A DNA stretch of 64,000 nt from Orientallactaga sibirica (GCA_036365145.1 JAEOAD010002183.1:3118501-3182500); one strand, 5' to 3'; counted from the stretch's first letter, positions 22,508-32,459 are shown. The notes: generated by a model not told the origin, from the sequence alone. Made by a program: numbers and translations.

Positions 22508-22655
22508 GATGGGTGTGGTGGTTAATTCCAGCACTTGGGAGGCAGAGGTAGGAGGATTGCTGAGAGTTCAAGGCCACCCTGAGACTACATAGTGAATTCC
22601 AGGTCAGCCTGAGCTAGAGCAAGACCCTGCCTCACAAAAACAAAACAAAACAAAA
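22508..22655 (+). mobile_element. B1 SINE inside gag
   Basis: The head is partly deleted (gatgggtgtggtggttaatt). Its target duplication, 'aaagtaccatgttcaag' against 'aaagtcccatgttcagg', overlaps the duplication of the preceding DIP copy, so the two hit adjacent sites. Confidence 0.87.
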
Positions 22656-22912
22656 CGAAAGTCCCATGTTCAGGCCATTTGGACCCATTGTCCAGCTTAT
22701 ATTGTAGCCAAACAGAGTTGCAGAGAAAGATCAGACGACAAAGTTTGATGTCGTCCAAGAGTTGGAGAAGCTTTAAGTTTTTGAGGAGACAGGTCGGGGG
22801 GGGGGTAGTAGAAATTGGTTTTGAGGTTTTATTCCCCATGGAAGTGTGAGAGTGTAGTAAAAGGGCCAGTGAGAGGAGACAGAGAAAGAGCAAGACAAGG
22901 GTGCAAGAAAGA

Positions 22913-23345
22913 AACCAGGGCTTAAGCTGGGTTTACACAGGACACCAATATGACCCCATGGCCCATTAGGGTGAACGGGGCCTGCACCTCCCTTGTGAGC
23001 AGAGGCCATACAGGTTGCAACTGTCAGCTTTTTAACCTATTAGTGGGCAAGGTGGGTGACTGTGCTCTCCATGGCAAAAGCGGCTGGCAGAGAACGATGA
23101 GACTTCAGGAGGTAAACACGGGTGAGAGGAAGGAACCAGGGCTTAAGCTGGGTTTACACAGGACACCAATATGACCCCCTGGCCCGTTAGGGTGAACGGG
23201 GCCTGCACCTCCAACGTGGGCAGAGGCCGTACAGATCACAACTGTCAGCTTTTTAACCTATTAGTGGGCAAGGTGGGAGACTGTATTCCTTATGGCGAAA
23301 GTGGCTGACAATGAAAGATGAGACCTCAGGGGAGAGGAGGGAAGA
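22913..23345 (-). repeat. Tandem duplication in retroviral leader
   Basis: A unit of about 221 bases occurs twice (22913-23133 and 23134-23345). Both contain 'cttaagctgggtttacacag' and 'gtcagctttttaacctatta'. It lies between primer site and gag, where packaging and splice signals normally sit. Confidence 0.9.
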
Positions 23346-23722
23346 AGAGAGTGTCCAAAGATGGTGCAATCAAACCAAAAGTCGCCCCTTAGGGTACAGT
23401 AGACCATAGAGCAAGAGACTCAAGGTATTGAGTGGGCATCTTTCGCGAGACCTGGGAATTGGGGCCCAAAAGCAGGCAAGGGATGTAGCCTGGCATGCCA
23501 GTATGGCTTCCACAAGGAGGGATTAACCCCAAGGACAAGCCAACCCAAGAGGGACACTTACCGAGAGGGAGGGAGGAGACAAGAAGGGAAGAGGCGTGAG
23601 GCCAATTGTGGTGGGCATGAAGGCCAGTATCAGGCAGAGATGGTGTGAAATCTATAGAAGGTAAATGGTCTGGTCAGGGGAAAGGAGGTCTGGCCACCCA
23701 AGAGGGCAATCAGAAGCCTCCT

Positions 23723-23740
23723 ATCCAAGTCACAGCACCA
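23723..23740 (-). promoter_or_regulatory. Primer-binding site, tRNA-His type
   Basis: On the minus strand, two bases after the LTR, reads TGGTGCTGTGACTTGGAT. This matches the complement of the 3' end of tRNA-His, as known for HERV-H, at 16 of 18 positions. Both differences are C to T at former CpG sites. Confidence 0.85.
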
Positions 23741-23742
23741 GA

Positions 23743-24142
23743 TATAAGGTTCAGGAGTGACCACGACCATGCAAACCACTCTGAGGCAAAGATGAAAGCT
23801 TTTATTCAGGAAAAGCATGAGCTGCCAGGGCTGACTGTGAAGAGAGGAGCACAGCCAAACTGAGCTCCTCAGGTAGTGGGCTTTATAGGGTCTTTTTAGC
23901 TGGGGGAAGGTGAGGAAGGGAAAAGAACTCCTTTATTCTTTACCTTAGCCATTTCAAAAAGCTAGGGTGTGAGACCAGAACAGTGACCAGGTGACTTAAG
24001 AGATAAGGGGGCAGGAAACCATGACCTGGGGCGTTGTTAGGCAAGGAAAGGATAGTGGCTGGGTAGTTTCTTGAGGAATGTGGATAATCCACTTCCTTAT
24101 GTCCCTGGCAACTCCATCTTGGGAGCTCATCTTGACCTTACA
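23743..24142 (-). repeat. 5' LTR of the class I retrovirus
   Basis: On the minus strand it starts TGTAAGG and ends CCTTATA (the related solo LTR ends CCTTACA). A TATA box (ccctataaag) is at 23881-23890 and an AATAAA signal at 23801-23806, giving U3-R-U5 order. Length 400 bases. The partner 3' LTR is absent. Confidence 0.92.
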
Positions 24143-24205
24143 CAAAGAACTCAAAAAACTAAATAATAAGAAATCAAACAACCCAATTTAAAAATGGGGT
24201 ATGGG

Positions 24206-24352
24206 GGCCTGGAGAGATGGCTTAGCGGTTAAGGCATTTGCCTGCAAAGCCAAAGGATCCGGTTCAACTCTCCAGAACCCACATAAGCCAGATGCACAAG
24301 GGGGCACATGCATCTGGAGTTTGTTTGCAGTGGCTGGAGGCCCTAGTGTGCC

Positions 24353-24389
<37 letters not shown>

Positions 24390-24420
24390 CTCAAATAAAT
24401 AAATAAATAAATAAATTTTT
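24206..24420 (+). mobile_element. DIP-type SINE
   Basis: Flanked by an imperfect 'ttaaaaatggggtatgg' / 'ttaaaaatgggctatgg' repeat. Contains (CT)n and an (AAAT)n tail. Confidence 0.9.
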
Positions 24421-24587
24421 TAAAAATGGGCTATGGAACTAAAAGGGGAGTTCTCAAAAGAAGAAATACAGATGGCAAACATACAACAGAAACTCAAACT
24501 GGTTTAAGCAAAAAATAAAATAAATCTTCCCCATGGATACTAATCTAAGAGGTAAATAGCCCAAATATGTCATCTATTCAACCACTT

Positions 24588-24755
24588 TTTGTTTGTTTGT
24601 TTGTTTGTTTGTTTGTTTGTTTGTTTGTTTTTGAGGTAGGGTTTCACTCTAGCCCAGGCTGACCTGGAATTCACTATGTAGTCTCAGGGTGGCCTTGAAC
24701 TCATAGGTTCTCCTACCTCTGCCTCCCAAGTTCTGGGATTAAAGATGTGGGCCAC
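24588..24755 (-). mobile_element. B1 SINE with (GTTT)n tail
   Basis: Reverse B1 preceded by about eleven GTTT units, which are the expanded tail. Confidence 0.88.
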
Positions 24756-24774
24756 CATGTCTCTTCACCCACTG

Positions 24775-24999
24775 TTTGTTTGTTTGTTTGTTTGTCTATT
24801 TATGAAAGGGAAAGAGGCAGAGAGGGACAGAGAGGGAAAGAGAGAGAGAATGGGTGCACCAAAACATCCAACCACTGAAAATGAACTCCAGATGCATGTA
24901 CCACCTTGTTTATCTGGCTTATGTGGGTCCTGGGGAATCCAGCCTGAGTCCTTTGGCTTTGCAGGCAAGCCTTAATGGCTAAGTTATCTCTCCAGCCCT
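24775..24999 (-). mobile_element. DIP-type SINE
   Basis: Reverse copy with a GTTT-rich tail, ending 'taagttatctctccagccc'. Confidence 0.87.
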
Positions 25000-25029
25000 T
25001 CACCCACTTTTTGAACCCTCCTACCACCA

Positions 25030-25112
25030 CATGGTGGCACACATCTGTAATCCTGGCACTTGAGAGACTGAGGCAGGAGGATCATGAATTCAAAGGCAGC
25101 CTGGAAGAGATT
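25030..25112 (+). mobile_element. Old B1-like fragment
   Basis: Contains 'catggtggcacacatctgta' and 'gactgaggcaggaggatc'; the 3' third is missing. Confidence 0.55.
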
Positions 25113-26101
25113 TAGATGACCTGGTCCAGCAGTGCAGCAGGGATGGGGACCATAAGAGGAGCAGGAAACACCAGGTTGTCACCACATGGGAAGGCCACAG
25201 CTGTGTGTCACTGTACTAAGTTGTGACTCTTCTATTGAGGTGGTAGGTGGATATACTGTTTGTTCCCTTTATCTAACACATTGTAATGCTTGACACTCAA
25301 GAGCCATTTGATCAATAATAAAGTTAAGAACTAGATGGAAATAGAGAAAAAAAGCAAATCAAGGATGTTCGGAGGAAAAAAAGAAAGAGTTAACAATGCC
25401 TGTGAGGAGGAGGAGGAGATCCAAAGTGCAACCGCCTCATGTCACTGTGTTGGTGCGGGGGAGCCCTGCGCTGTCCATTCAGGCATAACGCGTTTACAGC
25501 CTCAGTGCATTAGAGTCCTAGATGTGGCGCTGCAGCAGGGGGTCTGGAGCTAGCAATGAGCACTGGAGGTGACAGTTCTTGGAACCCTGAGAGAAGGCCC
25601 AGCAGTGAGACAGGAAGGGTCAAGTTTAGGAGTACAGCTGACAGCACAGGGAAACCATGAACTGTTGTGGGTGATGAGGATGTTATCCGTCTGTATTTAG
25701 AGATGGAGATGCCCTGGCAGGCTGAGGCAAGCTGAACCCCTTCAGAGCAAGAGTCCCTGGACCACAGCCAGCTTCAGCCAGCAGCCCAAGCTCAGCATGG
25801 GGGCAACGGAGGCAACTTCCCCCAGCTCTTAGCACTGCAAGAAGGTTTTAGGGAAGAGAAAACCTTTTCCACTTAGCTCAGCCCAAGGCGTTGGGACCTG
25901 CTGTGTTTCCTGGGAAAAGAATATTAGGAGTGAAATGTTCAAGTCCAGTTTGTTGTCACTCCTGTGGAGAGTGCCTTCTTCCTTTTGTTGAAGCGAACGG
26001 AGCCCTCCAGTGGGGAAATGAGTCCTTCCCAGCAGCATGCCTGGCAGACTGAACTGAAGGAATGAGCAGCTGGGCGGCAGTGGGAACCCTGGACCATACT
26101 C
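25113..26101. other. Unique stretch, no gene seen
   Basis: Several short frames without recognisable domains. No repeat core. Confidence 0.45.
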
Positions 26102-26319
26102 TTTACTTTTTATTTTATTTTATTTTTTTATTTATTTGAAAGAGAGAGAGAGACAGAGAGAGGGAGAATGGGCGCACCATGGTCTACAGCCACTGAAAAT
26201 GAACTCCACATGCATGCGCCACCTTGTGCATCTGGCTTACGTGGGTTCTGGAGAATTGAACCTTGGTCCTTTGGCTTTGTAGGCAAGCACCTTAACCACT
26301 AAGCCATCTCTCCAGCCCC
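26102..26319 (-). mobile_element. DIP-type SINE
   Basis: Full-length reverse copy from ATTTT-rich tail to 'aagccatctctccagcccc'. Confidence 0.88.
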
Positions 26320-26373
26320 TGTCTTTACTTTTTAAACTGATTTCTTCACCCTGCACATCAAGAATGTGTATCT

Positions 26374-26540
26374 TAGCCGGGCGTGGTGGCGCATGCCTTT
26401 AATCCCAGCACTCGGGAGGCAGAGGTAGGAGGATTGCGGTGAGTTCGAGGCCACCCTCAGACTACAGAGTGAATTTCAGGTCAGCCTGGGCTAGAGGGAG
26501 ACCCTACCTCGAAAAAAAAAAAAAAAAAAAAAAAAAAGAA
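26374..26540 (+). mobile_element. B1 SINE, near consensus
   Basis: Begins 'agccgggcgtggtggcgcat' and ends with a 29-base A run. One of the least diverged copies in the window. Confidence 0.92.
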
Positions 26541-26663
26541 AGAAAAAGAATGTACATCCAGAAAGTAGGACAGGGTAGGAAAGGATCACTGATGGAGGAG
26601 GGCAGCAAAGAAGTGAATATGAGCAAAGTATATATGCATGAAAATGTCATTTAAAATAACGTG

Positions 26664-26815
26664 TTAATCCCAGCACTCGGGAGGCAGAGGTAGGAGGATC
26701 GCCGAGAGTCTGAGGCCACCCTGAGACTACATAGTTAATTCCAGGTCAGCCTGGACCAGAGTGAGACCCTACCTCGAGAAACAAAACAAAACAAAACAAA
26801 ACAAACAAACAAACA
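26664..26815 (+). mobile_element. B1 SINE, 5'-truncated
   Basis: Starts at 'ttaatcccagcactcgggag'; tail of AAAAC units. Confidence 0.88.
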
Positions 26816-26905
26816 AAAGCTAACCTGTGATCTCAGCTGCTCAGGAATCTGAGGGAGGATTCAAGGACAATCCAGGTTGCCATAGCAAAACCTTTTCTTA
26901 AGAAA
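26816..26905 (+). mobile_element. Old B1-like fragment
   Basis: Shows 'gatctcagctgctcaggaat' and a weak 3' half ending 'cttttcttaag'. Assignment is tentative. Confidence 0.4.
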
Positions 26906-26918
26906 AAAATAAAAAGAG

Positions 26919-27095
26919 GGCTGGAGAGATGGCTTAGCTGTTAAGGCACTTGCCTGCAAAGCCAAAGGACCTCTGTTCGATTCCACAAGACACGGGTAAG
27001 CCAGAAGCACAAGGCAGCACACGCATTTGGAGTTTGTTTGTAGTGGCTGGAGGCCTTGGCATGCCCATTCTCTCTCTCTCTCTAATAAATAAAAC
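26919..27095 (+). mobile_element. DIP-type SINE
   Basis: Full head and core with a short CT run and 'taataaataaaac' tail. Confidence 0.9.
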
Positions 27096-27097
27096 AA

Positions 27098-27254
27098 TTT
27101 TTTTGTTTTTGTTTTTTCGAGGTAGGGTCTCCCTCTAGCCCAGGCTGACCTGGAATTCACTCTATAGTCTCAGGGTGACCTTGAACTCATGGTGATCCTC
27201 TTACCTCTGCCTCCCGAGTGCTGGGATTAAAGGTGTGCGCCACCACGCCTGGCT
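27098..27254 (-). mobile_element. B1 SINE
   Basis: Reverse copy directly after the DIP tail; ends 'gtgcgccaccacgcctggc'. Confidence 0.9.
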
Positions 27255-27303
27255 CTAAAACAAAAATTTTTTTAATGAAAAAAATAAAATAAAATAAAAT
27301 AAG

Positions 27304-27400
27304 GTGGGCTGGACAGTTAGCTCAACTGGTAAAGAGCTTGCCTTGCAAGCATAAAGGCCTGAGTTCAATCCCCAATACCTACATAAAATAAATGCATAAA
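27304..27400 (+). mobile_element. ID/B2-head-like short SINE
   Basis: A tRNA-like A box (agttagctcaactggtaaag) and B box (gagttcaatcc) are followed by an A-rich tail without the DIP core. It is a pol III promoter-bearing SINE head, not a tRNA gene, because no cloverleaf closes. Confidence 0.55.
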
Positions 27401-27410
27401 CAAATACTTT

Positions 27411-27615
27411 AGGGGCCGGAGAGATGGCTCCATGATCAAAGGTGCTGGATTGCAAAGTCTGACAATCTGAGTTTGATTCTCCAGTATCCAGGTAAATCCA
27501 GATGCACAAAATGGCACATGAGTCTGGAGTTCACTTGTGGTAGCAGGAGGCCTTGGACACCCATTCTCTCTCTCTCTCTCCCTCCTTCTCTCTGTCAAAT
27601 AAACATTTTAAAAGG
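27411..27615 (+). mobile_element. DIP-type SINE
   Basis: Starts 'aggggccggagagatggctc'; ends 'ctgtcaaataaacatttt'. Confidence 0.86.
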
Positions 27616-27629
27616 TAATAGATACTTTT

Positions 27630-27852
27630 AAATATTTATTTATTTATTTTTGCATCTGAGGGACACAGAGAATGAGAGAGTATAGGTGCACCAGGGCCTT
27701 CTGCCATTGCAAGCTCCAAATGTGTGCATATTGGGGTTCTAGACACATGCACCCCTTTGTGTCTGCTTTGTGTGCATGCTAAGGAATCATCCTCAGGTCA
27801 GCAGGCTTGCAGTGCAAGCACCTTTAGCTACTAAGCCATCTATCCAGCCGCA
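27630..27852 (-). mobile_element. DIP-type SINE, diverged
   Basis: Reverse copy with altered core (gcaagctccaaatgtgtgca) and head end 'aagccatctatccagcc'. Confidence 0.78.
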
Positions 27853-27945
27853 CTTCTCACTTTTGGAGGCAAGCCAGCCAAGATCAAAGTAGTAGTGAGG
27901 GGAGTTTAGGTGGGCATAGGCAGATAGGAAATGGATCTAGGAGAC

Positions 27946-28388
27946 TGTTGACACAGGCATTCCCAACAGGGACGCCAACAGTTGAGAATGCAAATGGTTT
28001 ATTTATACAAACAACTAACTGCAGGGGCAGAAAACCATAAAAACCAAAGATAGAAAAGAAGGAAAAGTTTTAAAGGCCAGAAGTTTTAGATGTCTTGGGA
28101 AGGGTGGGAGCTAATGGGAGAGCTGAACCCCAATCTCTTATTACCATGACAGGGAGGGGAGGAGGGAGACCCCACCCTATAAAACCCAGCCCCAGAGCCC
28201 ACTCAGATGCACTCCTAGCTCTCTGGCCCTTTCCTTGCCAAAGGGCTTTTTGCTTGCAATAATAATAAAGTTCTACATCTGCTTTCAACGTACTTCTGAG
28301 TCTGTCTTCATTACTGGAGCTTCCAAATCTTGTGAGCTTCAAGAAAGGATGGACCCCCATTATGGGGAAGGGTACTTTCCCCACAACA
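27946..28388 (+). repeat. Probable LTR of an endogenous retrovirus
   Basis: Candidate ends TGTTG and CAACA are inverted repeats. A TATA box (ccctataaaac) lies near 28176 and AATAAA at 28264-28269, followed by a plausible R-U5. The terminal 'ccccacaaca' is shared with the reversed LTR-like end at 32816. No matching target duplication was found, so the left end is uncertain. Confidence 0.5.
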
Positions 28389-28529
28389 GCAGCAGACATT
28401 CCTGGCCAGGACGGCTCTCTCTCTTCAAGATGGCCCTTCATTGCCATCCTCACACAGCACAACAATGGAAGGTCAAAAAACGGTCTAACCTAGTTGCCTT
28501 CAACCATTTACCCTCATGACCATCACTTC

Positions 28530-28893
28530 CTGCAAGGCCCAGTATCAGTTACTGCCTCATTGCCTGGATAAAATACCCAACCAGAAGCAACTTGTAGAAG
28601 GAAAAGGGTTAATTCAGCTTGCGATCCAGAGGGTGGAGCCCACCATGGCAGGGAAGGCATGGCCGGCCAGAATGGGAAAGCTGACTCATCCTCACATCAG
28701 CATGAAGAAAGGAGAGCGAGGCAGTAAGCAGAGCCACACTCTAAGGCCGCAGGGCCCACCTCCAGTGACCACTTCCTCCATCAAGACTCCACCTTCTACA
28801 AGTTCTACATCCTTCCCAAATAGTGCCATTTTGCTAGGGACCAAGTGTTCAAACACATGAATCTATGGAGCATTACATTCAAACCACCATAAT
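28530..28893 (-). mobile_element. hAT-like non-autonomous DNA transposon
   Basis: The reversed pattern 'ggataaaatacccaaccaga' ... 'ggtggagcccaccatggcag' ... 'cattcaaaccaccataatc' is a more distant relative of the element at 7606-7960. A 114-codon frame across it has no domain and is ignored. Confidence 0.5.
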
Positions 28894-28904
28894 CTCACGT
28901 TATT

Positions 28905-29025
28905 TTTCCCCATTGAGACAGGCCCTGGCTGACCCTGAACTCTCTCTGTAACCAATAGTGACCCTGTCTTCCAGCCTCTACTTTCCCAGCACTGGGATTA
29001 TAGACATGTACCACCATGCCTGGTT
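28905..29025 (-). mobile_element. Old B1-like SINE
   Basis: Reverse B1 with many substitutions ('ttgagacaggccctggctga' to 'tgtaccaccatgcctggt'). Confidence 0.6.
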
Positions 29026-29027
29026 TC

Positions 29028-29030
<3 letters not shown>

Positions 29031-29064
<34 letters not shown>

Positions 29065-29208
29065 GTTTTTCGAGGTAGGGTCTCACTCTTGCCCTGGCTG
29101 ACCTCGAATTCACTATGTAGTCTCAGGATGGCCTCGAACTCATGGCGATCCTTGTACCTCTGCCTCCTGAGTGCTGGGATTAAAGGCGTGTGCCGCCACG
29201 CCCAGCAT
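29031..29208 (-). mobile_element. B1 SINE
   Basis: Near-consensus reverse copy with a 33-base T run as tail. Confidence 0.9.
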
Positions 29209-29351
29209 CCCATTTCTTAATAGCACTATGGTGGGGGTTAAGTCTGAACATGAATGGGGAAGCATACTCAAACCATAGCGATGTCCATTATAGGAAATTG
29301 AAAAGGCATAGAAAAGTATCGTAAAGGCAGGATTAAAAGTCATCCATTGCT

Positions 29352-29513
29352 GCCAGGAGTGGTGGCACACTCCTTTAATCCCAGTACTTGGGAGGCAGAG
29401 GTAGGAGGATCAACATGAGTTCGAGGCCACCCTGAGACTACGCAGTGAGTTCCAGGTCAGCCAGGGCAAGAGTGAGACCCTGCCTCAAAAAACCAAAAAA
29501 AAAAATTTTTTAA
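29352..29513 (+). mobile_element. B1 SINE
   Basis: Flanked by 'catccattg' at both ends; the same short target recurs in diverged form after the next SINE. Confidence 0.88.
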
Positions 29514-29527
29514 AAAGCATCCATTGT

Positions 29528-29738
29528 GGGATGGAGAAATGGCTTAGCGGTTAAGGCACTTGCCTGCTAGCCAAAGGACCCAGGTTCGATTCTCCAGTAC
29601 CCACATAAAGCCAGATATACAAGGTGATACATGCATCTGGAATTCGGTTGCAGTGGCTAGAGGCCCTGGCACACCCATTCTCTCTATATCTGCCTTTCTC
29701 TCTCTCTCTCTCAAGTAGTCAGAGAAATAAAATATTTT
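29528..29738 (+). mobile_element. DIP-type SINE
   Basis: Starts 'gggatggagaaatggcttag'. It is flanked by 'catccattg' and 'catctattgg', reusing the target of the preceding B1. Confidence 0.88.
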
Positions 29739-30493
29739 TAATCATCTATTGGATGAATAGATAATAGTTATATCTTCTCATAAGGATTAACCTCTGATCT
29801 CTGAGTTTCAGCCTGACCTTTGTGTCTTACTGTACCTATATAACCTGAGTGCAATTACTTCTCTTCCCTGAACCTGAGGGTCCTGCCTACATTTGTAGTG
29901 ATATTTACACCTGTCTTATAGCACTGTCTGAGGATAAATTGAAATCATATTTGCAGCACAAATAGGGCTCAACAAATGGTAGGCACTGGGATCAGCTACA
30001 CAGTAGCTGTGACTGACTGGGATTAGCTACTTAGTACTTGAAGCTGTTCCCATTGTTATCGGCACTGCAGCCCAGCACCCACGGAATATGCAGGATGTGG
30101 CCACCCTGCTGCCAGGTAGCTGCTAACCGGATGCAGACTCTTCAGGCTGAGCTGCAGGTGCTGGTTATGACATCTCCAGACTTGTTCGAGCAGGTTCTTA
30201 CTAGAAGCTGCATGAGTAGGGTTTGAGTCCCCTGGTGCTCATGGCCTTCCTGAGGACATATTTGTCCAAAGGGTCTTTTATGCACTTCTCATCCTCACTA
30301 ACCACTGTGCTTCATTGCCAGCCCTTCAGCCACTAGCATTCCCTGGCCTCGTTGTTGCTCAGTCATTGCTTCCCAGGCTCCCAGCATGACCTTCAAGAAT
30401 CAGGTGCCAAAAACATGTGAAATCATAAAGAAATACTAGGTAGATTTCTCACTCACAATTTATTTTACTTTTTTTTTTTTTAATAATAAAAGT
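29739..30493. other. Unique stretch, no gene seen
   Basis: Nothing recognised apart from a short T run at the end. Confidence 0.45.
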
Positions 30494-30735
30494 AGGGCTG
30501 GAGAGATGGCTTAGAGGTTAAGGTTTTTGTCTGCAAAGCCAAAGGACCCAGATTCGATTCTCCAGGATCCACATAAGCCAGATGCACAAGGTGATGCATG
30601 CATCTGAGATTTGTTTACAACAGCTAAGGCCCTGGTGTGTCCATTCTCTCTCTCTCTCTACCTCTCCTTCTCTCTCCATCTGCCTCTTTCTCTCTCTCTC
30701 TCCAAAATAAATGAAATTAATAAAAATATAGCACC
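30494..30735 (+). mobile_element. DIP-type SINE
   Basis: Full copy with a long CT region in two blocks and 'ccaaaataaatgaaatt' tail. Confidence 0.88.
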
Positions 30736-30760
30736 TGTCACACTTTAAAATAAAAAGTAT

Positions 30761-30895
30761 ATGTGTGGTGGCATATACTTGTAATCCTAGCCCTTGGGAG
30801 GTGGAGGCAGGAGGAGATGTTCAAGATCATCTTTGGATATATAATGAGTTCAAGGCCAGTGTTGGGTTACATGAGTCCTATCTCAAAAAATTCAA
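30761..30895 (+). mobile_element. Old B1-like SINE
   Basis: B1 order with 'gtaatcctagcccttgggag' and 'gttcaaggccagtgttgggt'; ends 'cctatctcaaaaaatt'. Confidence 0.6.
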
Positions 30896-30907
30896 GTACA
30901 TCTTGAA

Positions 30908-30990
30908 ATATATATATATGCCATATATATATATATATAGATATATAGATATATACACATACATACACACACACACGTGTGTGTGTCTGT
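30908..30990. repeat. (TA)n and (CA/GT)n microsatellite
   Basis: TA and TAGA units, then CA units ending in 'cacacgtgtgtgtg', which is self-complementary. Confidence 0.85.
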
Positions 30991-31112
30991 ATTTAATAGA
31001 GAGAGTCTCATAACGTATATACTTTTGTGCAAGTTTCCTTTTTTACTTACAGTGGACATCTATACATCTATGTGTATCAGCACATCTTAGCTCCAAAAAA
31101 AAAAAAAAAAAG

Positions 31113-31145
31113 AGGGCTGGAGCGATAGCTCAGTGGCTATAGCAG
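31113..31145 (+). mobile_element. DIP-type SINE head fragment
   Basis: Only the head (gggctggagcgatagctcag) remains, next to a hAT-like element. Confidence 0.5.
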
Positions 31146-31479
31146 ACAGCTTCAGGTCACTGGGATGAACTTCCAGACCAGACACAGTTTATGGGAGGAA
31201 GAAGGGATTTATTGAAGCTTACAGATCAAGGGAAAGTTCCATAATGGCAGAAGTTGGCCCTCTTTCACAGGCTCATACAGAGAGAAAAGCAAAAAGCCAC
31301 CACCACCAGCAGCAAGCACACTTCAGGAACTCAAGGCAGAACTCAGGCACTTTACATATCTTAGGTTGGAATTCAGATCTGCCTTAGGACTGGACCCTAG
31401 AATCCACCCACAGTGATACCTCCTCCAGCCAGGTGGCTGCAGATCTAAGTTACAAACCTTAATAAACTTCTATATCTAT
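31146..31479 (-). mobile_element. hAT-like non-autonomous element
   Basis: Contains 'aacttccagaccagacacag', 'gggatttattgaagcttaca' and 'ccataatggcagaagttggc'. The same order recurs at 57555-57945, so the two are one family related to the longer hAT-like copies. Confidence 0.5.
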
Positions 31480-31624
31480 TGGGGCCTCTAGCCACTGAAA
31501 AGGAACTCCAGTCCCATGCTCCACTTTGTACTTACATATGGACTTACATGGGTACTGGGGAATTAAACTCCAGTCCTTAGGCTTTGCAGGCAAGTGCCTT
31601 AAGTGCTGGGCCAGCTCTCTGGCC
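31480..31624 (-). mobile_element. DIP-type SINE, partial
   Basis: Reverse copy from 'ggggcctctagccactgaaa' to 'gggccagctctctggccc'; the (GA)n tail is missing. Confidence 0.75.
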
Positions 31625-31649
31625 CCTTTTTAACTTTAAAAAAAAAAAT

Positions 31650-31903
31650 TAGATAGCAAGAAAGAGAAAAAGAGAAAGAAAGAGACAGAGACAGAGTCAG
31701 AGAGAGAGAAGAAAGAATTGGCACTCCAGGGCCTTGGCCACTGCAATCAAACTCCAGATGCTTATGCCACCTAGTGGACTTGTGCAACCTTGCCCTTGCC
31801 TCACCTTTGTGCATCTGGCTAACGCAGGATCTGGAGAGTAGAACATGGGTCCTTAGGCTTCACAGGCAAGTGTCTTAACCACTAAGCCATCTCTCAGCCC
31901 CCC
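31650..31903 (-). mobile_element. DIP SINE, long subtype, diverged
   Basis: Reverse copy with a long GA-rich part and the extended core region (cttgcccttgcctcaccttt). Confidence 0.75.
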
Positions 31904-31904
31904 C

Positions 31905-32035
31905 TTTTAACTTTTTAATTACAACCTCCATACCAACAGAAAATATACAATTATTTTAATCCCCTCCCACCATCCTCTTTTCCTCCTAAATTTTCCACTG
32001 AATCTCTTCTTTCCAACTAGTCTCTCTTCTATATA
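31905..32035 (-). mobile_element. L1 tail-like fragment, reversed
   Basis: 'aactagtctctcttctatat' on the plus strand is the reverse of the L1 tail motif near 14895 (agagagact). It probably joins 32460-32815 across two SINE insertions. Confidence 0.35.
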
Positions 32036-32059
32036 TATATTTTTTAATTTATTTTTTTT

Positions 32060-32332
32060 ATTATTTTATTTATTTTTTTTTGGAGAGAGACACAGAGAGA
32101 GATAGACAGAGAGGGAGAGTGAGACAGAGATGGGTGTGCCAGCAGTCTCAGCTGCTGTGAACGAAATCCAGATGCGTGCGCCCCCTTGTGGCCAAGTGCA
32201 GCATTGCACCCTTGCGTCACTTTGCATCTGGCTAAACGTGGGACCTGGAGATTGGAACCGCTGGAGATTGGAACCAGCGTTCTTATGCTTAGGAGGCAGG
32301 CGCCTTAACCGCTAAGCCATCTCTCCAGCCCT
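32060..32332 (-). mobile_element. DIP SINE, long subtype with doubled B-box segment
   Basis: Reverse copy. 'ctggagattggaacc' occurs at 32245-32259 and again at 32261-32275, the same duplication as at 6687-6717 and 36928-36958. Confidence 0.88.
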
Positions 32333-32337
32333 ATTTT

Positions 32338-32458
32338 TTAAATTTTTTTGAGACAGTGTCTCAGTATGTTGTCCAGGTTGGCCTGGAATTTGTGATCCTC
32401 CTGCCTGAGCCTGCCGAAGGCTGGGACAACAGGCTATAAGCCACTATACCTGGCTTTC
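32338..32458 (-). mobile_element. Old B1-like SINE
   Basis: Reverse B1 with substitutions ('gagacagtgtctcagtatgt' to 'ccactatacctggct'). Confidence 0.6.
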
Positions 32459-32459
32459 C

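Larger units (their letters stand above)
20729..22839 (-). pseudogene. gag: Retroviral gag remnant
   Basis: The ATG at 22839 gives 'MGNKTSKP', a typical N-myristoylation start of matrix. A proline-rich linker lies near 21900-21720. Capsid follows: 'HVPFSVSDLSQIEKHLG', and the C-terminal 'QRPNENPAEFIGCL' and 'DPTSQEG' segments near 21260-21170. A nucleocapsid zinc knuckle of CX2CX4HX4C spacing sits at 20863-20822, with an in-frame TGA between the His and the last Cys. The presumed gag end is a TGA at 20731-20729. Two B1 copies and one DIP copy disrupt the matrix/linker region. Gag would form the virion core; this copy is dead. Confidence 0.85.
15735..24142 (-). mobile_element. Class I endogenous retrovirus, 3'-truncated, tRNA-His-type primer site
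   Basis: On the minus strand the order is 5' LTR (24142-23743), primer-binding site, leader, gag, pro, RT, RNase H, integrase and env. Gag-like capsid sequence, a single zinc knuckle, a gammaretrovirus-style integrase and env place it in class I (gammaretrovirus-like). The 3' end of env, the polypurine tract and the 3' LTR are missing. Five SINEs interrupt it, all on the plus strand. Stops, frameshifts and a lost protease active site make it non-functional. A solo LTR of the same family is at 34473-34877. Confidence 0.92.
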
